Counted from the first letter of the stretch, positions 44,709 through 58,339 are shown. The stretch is DNA of 64,000 bases from Eonycteris spelaea (GCA_003508835.1 PUFA01000170.1:2418001-2482000), one strand, 5' to 3'. Numbers and translations are program-made. Notes: generated from the letters alone by a model not told the origin.

Positions 44709-44905
44709 ACAGTTTATCATTGCGTATCTTTTCTAGATTATGTATACCTCAATATGTTTATTCAGACCACGATTGGACATTCAAGTTTTTCCTAATTCTA
44801 CCTATTTTAATCTGCCGTTGGGTATGCAGTAAAATCTTGGTTCAGACACATGATTATTTTCACATTCTCACACATGACTTCTCTGGGTCAAAGGGTAAGC
44901 ACAAT
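44709..44905 (-). repeat. L1ME 3' end, part 3 of 3
   Basis: Continuation of the antisense L1: 'tattcagaccacgattggac', 'attcaagtttttcctaattc', 'cttctctgggtcaaagggta'. Confidence 0.6.
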
Positions 44906-45342
44906 TTTAGGGATGTTTTATATGCATTTGATATTCGATTTGAATAACAATTATGACATTCTATTTAGTTGAATCTGTAAGCAATTCTTCTAGTGGACCA
45001 GGATATGTTTGTAGCATCTACTAAGGAAAAAGGCATAACTGTGTTGACCCATTTCATCAATTTAAAAACCACTTTCTTTTGTGGGATGGCAATGAGGGGC
45101 TGATCAGTAGGTTCAAGCCAGCAAAGGGAAAAGAAAAATTTAAACCTTAAAAATGCTTGCTGCTGAAAAAAATATTTTTTTATTTAATTAATAAGATACC
45201 TCTCTCCACTACCCCTCGCAATAGGAATTTATTTTTCATGTCACAGAATTCACACCAAACAAATTATACACTTTATCCATCATTCTAAGCTCAAAATGCT
45301 CAGACTGATTTTTTTCACTACAAACCACAAATGAAGTGATTT

Positions 45343-45400
<58 letters not shown>

Positions 45401-48121
45401 CTGATAGTAAAAGAAATCCTGGAAACTCTTTACAATTATTCCTGCAAGGATCAATTTGGCATATAGCAATAGTCCAGAGATCAGTATGAGACATATTTGA
45501 AGCTGAATCCATACTGACAGAGAAATGCTTTCTATTCGTCAAATACTTGACGTACCTCATTTCCTATGAACTGGATTATCCTTTCATAAATTGTGGGCAA
45601 AAACTAAGATGAGTTTAACTCCTACCTTTGTTACCAAATATAGCAAGCTTATCTGTGAGTAATGGAGACAACAGAGTAATTGGTTTCATAAACCAAATAA
45701 AATGTTTATTATTTGGAAAATTAATCAGTCCATTCTCTGCATAAAAGGAAAAGCCACATTCAAAAACCTGTTTACTACAATGAGTTTGAGTGAATGCCCC
45801 CAAACCAAGCTTGGTATTACAACTTTATGTTGGAATTTGGAGGATTGCTTTTGCTTAGTATCCAGTTAATTATTTTACAAACAGATTCAAATGGATAGGT
45901 GCTAGATAGTCAGCTAATATCCTGTATCACACTATTTTATATGAAAGCAATGTTACTGCTGTTTAATAGGGGTTTTTTTTAAGGTTTTTTTCCTTTCTCT
46001 TGAAATTTTTGACTACCTCAAAAGTTCTCTGTAATGTGATAAAAAATGTTTAAATATATATTTTCACGGCTCTTTAAAAGTTTGAATTAAATATGTACCT
46101 TTTAATGAGGGCAACAGAGTCCTATTGCTGATGAAAAATAAAGTCATCAGGTATCCAACAGAAGGGCTAGTGGGTAAAATCAAGGTTTCGTGGGTAAGAT
46201 GTAGACCATAGCTCTGTCCACTGCAGAATTTGAAGGACTGAAATAAAACCAAAGCATGCCACCAATGCATTTCTGCTTTAATAAACACTGTTTCAATTTC
46301 ATCTGGTATTTAAAAAATACATATTAAAAAGAATGTGCACAATGTAGACTAAGGACATATCCTGAGCCCTCTCAAGTATAAATGTGCTCAAAATGATATT
46401 TTTAGTTCTGCCTATAAAGAGAAAGAACTTGTGCTCATCCCAGTCTATAAATTTCCATGTGCCTATTGACATAATATGTAGATGTCCTTGGCCAGATACA
46501 AAGACAAAAAAAACTGCCTACCTGCCTGCATAAGCCATGAAGTACTGCAAACCTTCTCAAAGACCTCTCTCTAATCAGAACAATTCTTCAAGGCTGAGTG
46601 ATGGTCTGAAAAAATTAAGATAAAATAACAAAGAGAAAAAAATCAAACTTGCACATTTTTAACATACATCAGTTGAAATACAATTTCTTACAAATAAACA
46701 AAAATACAAAGTTTTAATAAAATGTTTCAATGGTGTTTATTTAAAAAAAGAAAAGAAAAGAAAGACCCAATTATGAGATAAACAATTGCCAGGGAACAAA
46801 GCTATAGCATTCACTACAAATTTGTTCTTTATTTCATTCTAGAACACAGCCATGGTGTTATCTCATATATATTAAACTATGACAGATTATATCCTTTTAA
46901 AAGCAATTCTGTCTTTTCTTAAGATTGCCAGCCAATGTGCAATAACTGATCAACTGATGGATTTCAAGCTAATTATGCAGCAAATAGTATCTCTAAATAT
47001 TCTGTATAATTCTTCATTGCACTTCCAAGGTCACTATCTGTACTAATTTCAAATTAATTTAATTTTTAAATGCAAAGGAAATTTATTATCGAAGTTGGAC
47101 ATGAATCATTAATGGCTGAGTCCTATTAGACTAAATCTCTAAAAGAAGTGCTGTCTTAAAGATTATCCTTCTCTTTGGAAAACTGATTCCATCTATATAG
47201 TTTTGGCAACATAAAAGAGATTATTGTCATATTCTCAAAAGCCACTCTGCTTCCAGAATCACAAATGATCTTCATTTTCTAAATCAATACATCCCTTATG
47301 CACATTTTCTTGAAAATGTCAATTGTATATATTTAGATTTAACAATATTTGTTCTAGCTCTTTTAATTTCTTCTGATTACTGGAGATTGTTCTGACATCA
47401 TGGAGAGATGTATAAAGACAAATATTAAATGCTGCACTATATACCAGTCATGTCAGTAGCTCTTCTGAATGAGCTTTTCAATACTAAGCCACACGACAAC
47501 TAATACAGTTTCTCTGCCAGACTTGTATTCTACAGGCATTTCAGCACTTCTCTGGAACACAACCATTTTTTTTAGAATTATGAGGTTATTTAATTGAAAG
47601 TAGATTTTAAAATTATAGTTGTTAGATATTAGGAGCTAAATTTTCACTTGTATACTTAAAGCTTGTCATTTGGAAATGAATCGGGTTGGCAGTTTAACAA
47701 GCAACAAGAAATGTTTAAAATCACCAAAGATCATTATCCAATGAAATTAGAATCTCCAAACCAGAGGGCTTGGCATTACATGGGATTTGCTAGTGAAACC
47801 AGTATCATCATCTTAATAGGTAAGACTAACACTGGGCCCATGAAGAAGAAGAGAAACCAAGCAATCCCTAGCCTAAGGTAAATCATTCTCCCTGGGGATG
47901 CAGGCATGGATTCAGATGCACAGTACAAGAGAACTTTCAGTTCAGGTGAGAGGGGCTGTGTTAGTAGCACTGCAATGTGTGCTCATGTGCATGTGTGTAT
48001 AAATCCTATTTTCCAGCCCTCTTTACTTGATCCGATGGATAGGGTGGGAACAGACACACAGTATTAGATCGATGGTCTTAAATTGACAGCAACAAACAAG
48101 TATCATGCTACACAGTCCTGG
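44906..48121. other. Repeat-poor stretch with a long GT tract
   Basis: Besides the GT microsatellite at 45346-45398 and AAAAG units at 46746-46765, no repeat is recognised. The part 46,780-47,550 is rich in TAAT/ATTA motifs in ordinary unique sequence, which is compatible with a conserved non-coding element but not proof of one. No gene is supported; the 72-codon frame starting at 47663 has no recognisable motif. Confidence 0.4.
45346..45398. repeat. (TG)26 microsatellite
   Basis: Uninterrupted TG repeat of about 26 units, the longest pure dinucleotide tract in the window and likely length-variable. It creates His-Thr repeat frames on the minus strand that are not genes. Confidence 0.97.
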
Positions 48122-48554
48122 GAGGTGGAAAATAGTCCACTAACGATGTTCACATCCTAATCCCCAAACTTGTGAATATATTATCTGAGATAGTTAAAAG
48201 GACTTTACAGACATAAGTAAGGATCTTGAGATGGGGAGGTTATTCTGAATAAATACGTCTCTCAAGAGGAAAGCAGGAAGGTCAGAGTAAGAGAAGGAGA
48301 TGTACCACTGGAGGCAGAGGTCAGGGAGGAAAGAAGGTACAATATCGCTGCTTAGAAAATGGAAGAAGCCAACACCCCAGGGATGTTTAGGGCTTCCAGA
48401 ATTTGGAAAAGGCAAAGAAGTGATTCTCCACTAGCATTTTCAGAAAGAATCAACCCTGCTTACATTTTGATTTTCTCACCAGTGAGACATCTGATCTTCA
48501 GAATTCTAAGATGAATTTGTGAGTTTGTTGTAGCAGCAATAGGAAATTAACACA
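48122..48554 (+). mobile_element. MLT1-type (MaLR) solitary LTR
   Basis: Follows the MLT1C/D order closely: 'acatcctaatccccaaactt', 'gtgaatatattatctgagat', 'aaggatcttgagatggggag', 'aagagaaggagatgtaccac', 'ttctccactagcattttcag', 'agtgagacatctgatcttca', ending 'aggaaattaacaca'. Nearly full length, plus orientation. No gag/pol sequence adjoins it. These are non-autonomous relatives of ERVL retroviruses and very old. Confidence 0.85.
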
Positions 48555-50324
48555 GATGTTTTATGTCAATTTAAAAAGAGGCCTTTACCCAATGCTCCAC
48601 TTTTTATGCATAGCGATGACTCACCTTCTTTAGACAGGTTTCCTCCCAGTTCTTAAAGCATTTACTTGAGATAACTTGCAACAGTAAATTCTTCCTCTGT
48701 CCCTGTGAGACGTAAATGTCTTCCTAGATTCTTACCAGTTTATAACCCAAAAAAGCTACCACTTTGAAATGAAATCATCAAAGGAAACAGTGCCCTATCT
48801 CCCAGTCTCTGCAGGAGGGTAGGGGCCTAATTTCTATAAGCATCAATTAGCACCACAGATTCCCTAATCCCATTGACTTCCTCCCAAAGTCCTTCATACT
48901 TTTTCAAAGGATTCCATAGAATCCTCTTCTATGTCTTGAATTTTCTGTGTTCCCACTGCTGTCGGTTATCCATTTTTATATTTTTCTTCTCTTTTTTTGT
49001 TTGTTGGTTTTGCTCCACACTGGAAATGCTTGTTTATTAATCTATGGTTTTAGGTTGATTAGTGTGGCTGCTAATCTAGATTCCCTCTGAAGTTGTTTTA
49101 GGTCTTTTACCCTAAAAGGATCTTCCTTAAATGGAGAAGCAGATGACAAGCTCTGTGTATGTTTTGGGGCATGTGACTACAAAGCAGACTGGAAGGCTGA
49201 GGACTCTCTGGCACTAGAGAACTTTAGTATATTTGTCTCATGCGAAAAACTGCTATTCCTTCGTATTTCACTCCTTCATACTTTTCTCTGGATGCAGCAT
49301 TACTTCATTTTTGACTAATTATTCCTTTCCTTCATCTACATAGAATCTTCTCTACCTGGTGGCACTCTCTGAAAAAAAAAAATGGTCATCAGCCACCATG
49401 ATCTGCAAATGCGAGGTGAGGGAGGTGTTGGTTCCCAACTTCTCCAAATGCCCCCAGCCTACTCTGGCTCTTTCTGTTTGACTCGAAGCCAAAGAAGTAG
49501 CTTGGAGGTTCTCTGGTGCTCCTTACGGTAAAACTGATCTTATTCACTCTTCACTTTTCTTCATCATTCTCCTTTCAGTCTTTTTAAGGTTTTCCTTAAA
49601 ATCTTCAAGCACTGCCTGCTTTTTTTTCCCTTTTCCAGCATGCAGCTTGCTCGCGTGCGTGCTCTCTCTTCTCTTTCTCTGTCTCTCTCTGTCTCTCTCT
49701 CCTCTATTTTCTTCTCTCCACTCCCAACTCACCTCTCCCCTTTACTTTCTCGCTCACTTCTTAAGGGCACAGAACCCACCATAAGGGTCCCACCCTCTTG
49801 ATCTAAAATTACTTCCTTCCCAAAGACTACTCTCCACATAGTATCACACTGGAGTTAGAGCCTTAATATATTAATTGGATGCTGAGCAGTAATTCTTGCA
49901 GGGGTATGGAACATGAGCTGGTAAAATCAGTTAAGATGGGTATTTATTAAGTGAACAATTAAGCAAAGCAAACCAAGATAGTGTCATGTGGTAGATAACG
50001 ATATTAATTTTATAGATATGTCTGAGAGAGAAGTACCAGGTTTTGTTATTTATCTGCCATAAGAGTGAGAAAGAAGGAGAATTTAAAATATAAGAGGATT
50101 AAATTTATGGCACTGGACCAATACTGAAGATATACACTTGTCTAGCTTGTCCTGAAATTTTGGCTTTTTACTTCTTGATGGAATCTCTCAGGTTGCTTCA
50201 CTATAGTATTTAGTTAAGATTAACTATTTAGATTCAATCATTGAATCTGTAGCTTTCGCTTATCCTCCTTGCCTTCAAGCCTCAATGAATGTAGTCACAT
50301 TTTATAGGATAAAGAAATAAATCA
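48555..50324. other. Unassigned stretch with CT-rich tract
   Basis: The part 48,600-49,000 has the feel of an old repeat or LTR but cannot be named. A polypyrimidine tract occupies 49,620-49,745 (CTCT and TCTCTG units). The remainder is unrecognised. Confidence 0.35.
49655..49745. repeat. CT-rich low-complexity tract
   Basis: Repeated TCTCTCTG and TTCTC units on the plus strand, preceded by a GCGTGCGTGC segment. Confidence 0.85.
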
Positions 50325-51084
50325 GGGAATTCTGGGAAACATGATGGAGTGAGAGACATCCTCAGATTTCTCCCTTGAAACAATAATAAGCTGAACATCT
50401 AAAACTGAACAAAAAACAGCCAAACTGCACACCAGCATGGGTCTGAGTGTGGGATTTGCGCATAAGAACTACCACAAGTCAGAAACTCAGGTGTCCAGCG
50501 GTGGACTGGGAGAAATGAAGAAGCTGCCTCTCCAGCCACGGGAGTTCCTTGCAGGAGGAGGGAAGGGGTGAAGGTGTGGCAACTTTCCTAAAGGACCCTG
50601 CCTGAAGTGCTGGGACTTCTACGCAGCAGGGCCCAGTCATCAGGGCAGAAAGCAGAGAAGCGAGATGGGACAAGCAGAGAAACAACAGTTGATTTTTACC
50701 GGCCACAGTTGCAAAACCAAGGCTAAGCTGCAAACCTAGCTCCCAACTCATAGGCCCCTCCCACCATACCCTTGGAGACAAATACTGCAGAGCCCGGCAA
50801 GGCAAATCTGAGCGAAACGCTACCTAAACTGTTTGCTAACAATGACAGGGACTGAAACTGAGAGTAGCAAGTGTGATTAAATTTCTAGAAGAAGAAAAAA
50901 ACATTGCTTAGGCTTCGTATCAAGCTGAGATCCAAGAGGCTTAGATGCCACCTATTGGAAACCAAAAGAAAAGCGCTTTCTTTGTAGCAGGCTAAAGAGA
51001 GATCTCTAAACCAAATCTTCTTTCTGGAAAAACAAGAATAACTTCCATTAATGCCCAGGTCTGGAGAAATAGTCATTAAAAAAC

Positions 51085-51998
51085 ATGAACAACCAAAGTG
51101 ACAAGGCATCTCAAAAAGAAAGAATCTCCAGAAAATATTTTACAGACATAGAAATATGCAACTTAAATGACAGAGAATTCAGGATGGTACTTCTGAAAAA
51201 ACTCAGTGAGTTCTGAAACGGATCATATCAAATTTCAGGAATTAAAAAAACAACTAGATGAGCAGAGCAAGGAGATTGAAACCCTCAAAAAGAAAAGAAT
51301 AGATCTTCTGGAGATAAAAAAAACACACTGCAAGAGTTGAAAAAGAAATAAGCATGGGAAAGTGAGTCAACCAAATGTAGGAAAGGATGAGTGATATTGA
51401 AGACAGAAATCTAGAAATAAATCAGAAGGAAAGAAGAGAGAAACCAAAGAATGAAAAATAATGAAAGAGAAATACAAGAACTAGCTGATACATCAGGAGA
51501 GGAAACATAAGAATAATGAGCATTACCAAAGCAAGGAAAAGGAGCAGGGACTAGAAATATTTTCAGACAAATAGTGACAGAATTTCCCAAATCTAAGGAA
51601 TGAGCTGGAATTGGAATTCAAGAAGTCAACAGAACACCCAATTATCTCAACCCAAAAAGGCCTTCACCAAGACACACTGTATTAAAGTTATCAAAAACTA
51701 ACAGAGATAGAATTCTCAAGGCAGCCAGGAGAAGAAAACAGTAACTTATAAAGAAAACTCATTAGATTATCATCGGACTTCTCAGCACAAACCTTACAAA
51801 CCAGAAAGGAATGGAATCAAATATTTAAACTATTAAGTGAAAGGAACTAGCAGCCAAGAATAATGTATCCAGCTAAGCTCTCCTTTAGATATGAAGGAGA
51901 AATTAAGACCTTTCCAGACATAAAATTGAGGGAATTCTTCACTACAAGGCCTGTACTAGGAAATACTGAAAGGGGTCAGCTCACCTAAAACAAAATAA
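51085..51998 (+). pseudogene. L1 ORF1 relic
   Basis: The ATG at 51085 opens MNNQSDKASQKERI, continuing with a stretch reading YFTDIEICNLNDREFRM, close to the ORF1 relic at 28440. Intact ORF1 encodes the nucleic-acid chaperone of the L1 RNP. Stops and frameshifts begin within 150 bases. A 1-2 base loss near 51956 disrupts the C-terminal 'PALQEILKG' equivalent, and a stop lies at 51996-51998. About 910 bp, slightly short. Confidence 0.75.
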
Positions 51999-52426
51999 CA
52001 ACAATAAAATATAATAGGAGTAAAGTGACTATCAGGCAAATAAAGCAGAGGAGTTCAACCCTTACTATGAACAGGGTATTATAAGCTTAAATAATAAGTG
52101 AATTGTTATAAACAAGATAGGAATGAACACTCAGCACATAGGGACAAATTGAGATAACAATAACTGAAAAGGGGAGGATTCAAAGACCTAAATACACAAA
52201 GGGGAATGGAGATAAGGCACGTGCAGAAGAAAATGGATGACTGTATATATATAACTATCGTTTGCATATTCGAATGATAACCACACACCAAAGACTCAGA
52301 ACTGAAGTATATAACATAAAACAAGAACCAGAGGCAAAACCCATAAAAGCCAACCAAATAAAGAAACAGGAACACAAGGACAAGCAAGCAATAAAAACAC
52401 CGAGCTACCAGAAAGCAAAAGATAAA

Positions 52427-55400
52427 ATGGCTATAAGAAGACCTCATCTTTCAATAATCATCCTAAATGTAAATGGACTGAACACACCAAAAAAAGGCAC
52501 AGAGGTGCAGATTGGATCAAAAAACAAAACCCAACCATATGCTGCCTCCAGGAGACACATCTCAGCTTCAAAGACAATATAGACTCAAAGTGAGAGTGGA
52601 AATTGATACTTTAAACAAATGTCATTCAGAGAAAAGTGGAAGTAGTGGTACTAATAATGGACGAAATAGGCTTCAAATAAAAAAGGTAAAGAAAGATACT
52701 GAGGGACACTTCATAATGATAAAGGGAATCATGCACAAGAAGATGTAATACTTACTAATATTTATGTTCCCAATCAGGGCCCTGAAATATAGTAAGCAAT
52801 TACTAACAGGTCTAAAGGGAGAGACAGACCAAAAACTATCGTAGTAGGGGACCTAAATACTCCACTGTCGGATACGGACAGATCATACAAATAGAAAATC
52901 AATAAGGAAGTAACACATTAGTCCAACTGGACATAATTAATTGACATTTACAGAGCCTTCCATCCCAAAACAGCTGCTTATACATTCTTCTCTAGTGCAC
53001 ATGGAATGTTCTCAAGAATCGACCACATACTGGGACACAGAGATAGCCTCAAAAATATAGAAGAGTTAAAATCATACCAACATATTCTCTGATCATAATG
53101 TTCTGTCTGAAACTAGAGATCAACTGCAGAAATAAATCAGGAAGAACCACAAATACATGGAGATTAAAAACATGTTACTACTGAAGAATAACTGGGTCAG
53201 AGAAGAAATAAAAAGAGAGATGAAGAGATACATAGAAACGAATGATGATGATAGTACAACATAATAAAACTTTTGGGACACGGCAAAAGCGGTCATAAGA
53301 GGAAGAAAGTTCTTATCATTACAGGCCTACTCCAAAAACAAGAACGAGCCCAAATAAACAACCTAACCTTCATCTTAAAAAACTAGAAAAGGAAGAACAA
53401 ATGAAGCCTAAAGTCAGCAGATGGAAAGAAATCATCAAAATTAGAGCAGAAATAAATGAATTGAAAAACAAACAAACAAAACAATAGAAAAAATAAATGC
53501 AACAAAGAGCTGGTCTTTGAGAAGGTTAATAAAATTGACAACCCCTGCCTAGACTCGCTAAAGAAAAAAAGGAAGGAAACAAATAAAAATCAGGATGAAA
53601 GGGGAAATTACAACTGACATCACAGAAATACAAAGATCATACAAGAATACTATGAAAAAATATATAACACACATATAATAACCTAGAAGAAATGGACCAG
53701 TATTAGAAAAATACAATCTTCCTAGAATGAATCAAGAAGATCTGGAAAATTAAATAGACTTATCAGCAGTATGGAAATTAAAACAATCATCAAAACCTAC
53801 CAAAAGTAAAAGTCCAGGACCAGATGGCTTCACCAGTGAATTCTACCAACATTCAAAGAAGGTTTAATACCTATTCTCCTCAAACTCTTCCAAAAATCAA
53901 AGAGGAGGCAATACTTCCCAACTCATTTTATGAGGCCAATATTACTCTGATACCAAAACCTGGTAAGGATAACACTAAAAAAGAAAACTACACCCAATAT
54001 TTCTCATGAACACAAATGCAAAATTCCTAAATAAGATGCTAGCAAACCGAATACAGCAACATATTAAAAGATTATATACCAAATCAAGTGGGCTTCATCC
54101 CAGGGCACAAGGATAGTTCAACATAACGCAAATTGATTAATGTGATACACCTCATAAACAAATTAAAAAATAAGAAGCATAAGATCATACCATAGATGCC
54201 GAAAAAACCTTCAACAAGATACAGCACCCATTTATGATCAAAGCACTTAACAAAATCAGTATAGAAGAGAAGTTCCTCACATAATAAGGTCCTCTATGAC
54301 AAACCCTCAGTCAACATTATACCTAATGATGAAAAACTAAATAACTTCCCTCTAAGATCAGGAACAGGCAAGGCTGTCCACTATCACCAATTTTATTCAA
54401 TACAACATTGGAGGTCCTAGCGAGCGCAATCAGGGAAGAGAAATATATAAGAGGCATCCAATTAGGAAATGAAGAAGTCAAACTGTCACTATTTTGTGGA
54501 TGACATGATTCTCTATATCGAAAATCCTAAGATTCCACAAGAACATACTAGAAACAATAAGCAAATACAGTAAAGTCTCTGGATACAAATCAACATTCAA
54601 AAATTCATAGCGATCCTATATGAAGTGTCAGAAGAAGTGGTGGAAAAAATAATTCCTTTCACAATTGCAAAAAATAAAAACAACAACAAAGTACCTAGGA
54701 ATAAATTTAACAAATACATAAAGGACCTATATAATGAAAACTACAAGACCCTATTAAAAGAAATCAAAGAAGATACAAAGAAATGGAAAGATATTCTATG
54801 TTCTTGGATTGGAAGAATCAATATAGTTAAAATGACCATATTGCCTAAAGCATTATACAGATTAATGCAATCCCTATCTAAACTCCATTGGCATTTTTTA
54901 AAGAAATAGAACAAAAAATCATGAGATTTGTATGGAAACACAAAAGACCCTGAATTGCCAAAGCCATCCTGAGAAATAAAGAACTAAGCTGGAGGCATCA
55001 CTCTGGCTGCTTCAAACTATATCACAAAGATACAGTAATCAAAAACGGCATGGTCCTTGGCTGAAAACAGACACATGGACCAGTGGAATAGATCGAGAGT
55101 CCAGAAGGAACCCATATTTTATATGGGCAAAATAATTTTCGACAAAAAAGCCAAAAACATACAGTGAAGAAAGGTAAGTCTCTTCAATACATGGTGTTGG
55201 GAAAAGTGGAAAACTACCTGCAGAAAAATAAAGTAGGCTGTTTGTCTATTACCATACACCAAATTAAACTAAAAATGGATTAAGGACCTGAATACAAGAC
55301 CGGAATCAATAAAATGCATAGAAGGAAACAGGCACTAAGCTCAAGGGCCTTGGACTTAAAGAGGATTTATGAATTTTGACCTCAAGGCAAGGGAAGTAAA

Positions 55401-56140
55401 AGCAAAAATAAATGAATGGGACTACATCAAACTAAAAAGCTTCTGCTCAGCAAAAGAAACTGTCAACAAGGTAAAAAGAGAAAATATATTTGCAAGAAGC
55501 CTCCAATAAGGGCCTAATATCTAACATACAAGAACTCATACGACTCAATAACAACAAAAAACAAATGATCCAATCAAAAAATGGGCAGGGCCTGAACAAC
55601 ACTTCTCCATAGAGGACATACAAATGGCCAACAAAATATGAAGATGCTCAACATCGCTAGCTATAGGGAAATGCAAATCAAAACCACAATGAGATACCAT
55701 CTCACACCTGTTAGAATAGCTATAATCAAGGACAAGTTAACAAATGTGGAGAGGATACAGAGAAAAAGGAACCCTCATACACTGCTGGTGGAACTGCAAA
55801 TTGGTACAGCCACTATGGAAAAATAGTATGGAGGTCCAAAAAACTAAGAATTATTCTACCATATGACCCAGCAATCTCTCTACTGAGTATTTACCCCAAA
55901 GACATGAAAACCCAATCCGAAAGATATTTGCACACCAATGTTCATAGCATTAATTCATAGTGGCCAGGACATGGAAGCAAACAAAGTATTCTATGACAGA
56001 TACATAGCTAAAGAATCTGTGTATCCATAATATAATACATGGAATATTAACTTGCCATAAGAAGAGATGAGTACTGCCATTTGCTCAACTTGGGAATGGA
56101 CCTCGAGATAATCATGCTAAGTGAATAGCCCGACAGAAAA
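52427..56140 (+). pseudogene. L1 ORF2 relic (endonuclease-reverse transcriptase)
   Basis: ATG at 52427, then AIRRPHLSIIILNVNGLN with the conserved Asn of the AP-like endonuclease. A frameshift precedes the LQETH block (about 52546-52560). Further along, a [20 protein letters not shown] segment near 53,910-53,970 belongs to the reverse-transcriptase fingers. The catalytic motif FVDD is present at 54493-54504, but in a frame broken just upstream. The thumb region (54,650-54,905) stays open for 94 codons and includes LLKEIKEDTKKWKDI. C-terminal sequence runs to about 56140. The length of about 3.7 kb is normal. Many stops; no enzyme can be made. Confidence 0.8.
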
Positions 56141-56455
56141 AGTTGAAAATCGTATGAAATCCACAGGATATAACCTAAAGCAACAAAGAAAGGACAAACA
56201 GAGACTCAAGGTCATGGACAATGGACTAGTGGTTACCAGAGGGTAGGGGGTTGGGGAAGAGGGGAGAGGTAGATGAGGCAAAGAGAGTCAAATAAGAGGG
56301 TTTGGGGGTGGGTGAAGTGGGTAAAGGAGATCAAAATATATGGTAGCTGAGGAAACTGGACTTTGGGTGGTAATCACACAATAGAATACATAGATGTCAA
56401 TTATAATGTACACCTGTAAAGTACGTAAATTGTAATTAACCAATGTTCCGCCCAA

Positions 56456-58339
56456 TTGAATTTGAATCTCAAAGCAGATTTCCCAACAGAAATTAATTTC
56501 CCTTTGTATGGGTTTAAAAATCTTCACTGCTTTTGCAAATCCTGTAGATTATGTGCAGGGCCCTAAATTCTGGGGAAAGTCAGCCTTTGCAGCAGGGACA
56601 CAGACTGGGATCTTGACTTGTTGACTAGTAGTTAGTCTTTATGTGCCTCTTTATAAGTTGAGAAAGTGCAACTGGCCTTTCAGAGGCAAAAGGAGTCAGA
56701 AGAGTATGACAGCTCAACATTTTAGTGATATATTTTGAGTGTTCGTCAGAAAGAGAAATGAGAAAACTTGAAGATTAAGTCTCTACAGAAAGTTATAGAA
56801 AGTGAAGGAAAGTAATCTGTAGTCGAGGCAGAGTTAGGGAAATAGGATGAGCAACCTTTGGTAAAAATGGGTTTATTTTAAGGAAAATTAAACAGGATTA
56901 TGAAGTACCTACTAATCAGTCCAGTTATGTGCTGGTGAGGCAAGAGAATACCAAAAACAGTTCAAAATCTGAGCTTCCCACTAAGGATATTTACGACGAA
57001 TTGTCTTTTCTGCACTTCCAGTCCCACTCATATTCTCTCCTTTCACAATCAATTTCAACGGCACCACGAAACAGAATACCAAGAGAAATTTTCAAATGTT
57101 CTTTACTTCTCATCTTCAACATTCTGAATCCTATCATTTAGAAAGCTCTTAATACATATATGGATATGTATGCCTCTTTCAATGCATTTATGTTAACTGT
57201 TAGTTTTCTTATGAGCACAGAGATTAAATAAAAAATAATGTCTTCTGGCCCTTCTAAATGCCTAGCATAGTGTCATATGCACAATGAATCCTAATAATAG
57301 TTGATGTTCAGTTTCTGGCTGAGATGACTGCTAAATAACAGTTTTTATGAGTGAACAATGAAGGCATGCTTTGTATTTTTGCTATTTAGATTTCTAAGCA
57401 GTAATATAACTCGTTACTTATTTTAGTACTGAAACTTTTTTTCATTTAAAAGATACAAAAAGCAGAAAATGAATCCTAACCTCAGATCATTTTTTTTTTT
57501 CATACTTAGGTGACCCTTGAACAAAGCATCCCTGTTCCATTTTACTTTCTTAGACTCTTCCATCTCATTAAACTTAGACTTCTAGGAGAAACACAGAACT
57601 AATAATTTACCAAGCGCTATTTCTTTTAAAATGTAATCATGTATCTCGCCGCATTATTTAGTACTGGACATTTATTTTAGAACCTACTATGTATTGTTAT
57701 TTTGTTTGTTGTGATGGAGAAACAGGAGATATGGGACAGAATTTGGTCTAAAATTTCAATGAGAAGAAAGCAAGACATATATAGATATACAAAGAAAGTT
57801 AAATATCATTATCAAGTGCAAAAAAGCACCAAAAATGACTTTTCCACCGGGATTGTACAGAATGAGGATTTTATGGTGAATCTATGATAGTGGGAGAATT
57901 CATTGCATGATGATATCTGAGCAGGTCAACATAAATAAGTGAAAAGAAAGATTAGAGCACTCAGGGGGATCAACTGGGGACAGGGGGAGTAAAAGCAAAA
58001 AAGAAAATACATATAGCCTGTTCAAAAGTTCATAAATACCTCATTCAGCTGGGATTAATCTGGGAGGTTTTAGAGGGAGCATTGTAAGATAAATTGATAG
58101 GCAGAGGAGAATGAGAATATAAAGGATTTTCTAATATTGACTTAGCTTAAATTTTATTCAATAAATCAAATAATTCCAACCTATCAGCATAATATTCCAT
58201 CCTTCACTGTGAGACTCTATCATGGATGTGGGTTTTAACATAAGTGCTTCAGAGTAGAATAGAGGAATCACTTTGCTAGGGTTTGAAGTCACACAGATCT
58301 TGCTCTATTTTTCAGTGCTTACAAGTTATATGATATTGT
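56456..58339. other. Unassigned stretch
   Basis: No repeat is named with confidence. A weak sense L2 tail may lie at 57,160-57,310 ('aaatgcctagcatagtgtca'). A T run lies near 57,490. Open frames of 60-70 codons have no motifs. Confidence 0.35.

Larger units (their letters stand above)
50325..56455 (+). mobile_element. Near-full-length inactive L1
   Basis: About 6.1 kb in L1 order: 5' UTR (50325-51084, GC-richer, starting near 'gaaacatgatggagtgagag'), ORF1 relic, spacer, ORF2 relic with endonuclease and reverse-transcriptase parts, and a 3' UTR ending 'ttgtaattaaccaatgttcc'. It is the only element in the window that still spans the complete L1 plan. Numerous frameshifts and stops in both ORFs make it dead. 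No target-site duplication was found by eye. Established knowledge that L1 activity was lost in megabats would fit the decay. Confidence 0.85.

Noticed and set aside
45236..45560. His-Thr repeat proteins on the minus strand
   Set aside because: They are translations of a TG microsatellite in two frames.
52262..55826. Functional L1 endonuclease/reverse transcriptase
   Set aside because: The motifs survive but are scattered over different frames with many stops between them.
50300..56480. Target-site duplication around the large L1
   Set aside because: No convincing direct repeat was found on comparing about 40 bases on either side, so none is reported.
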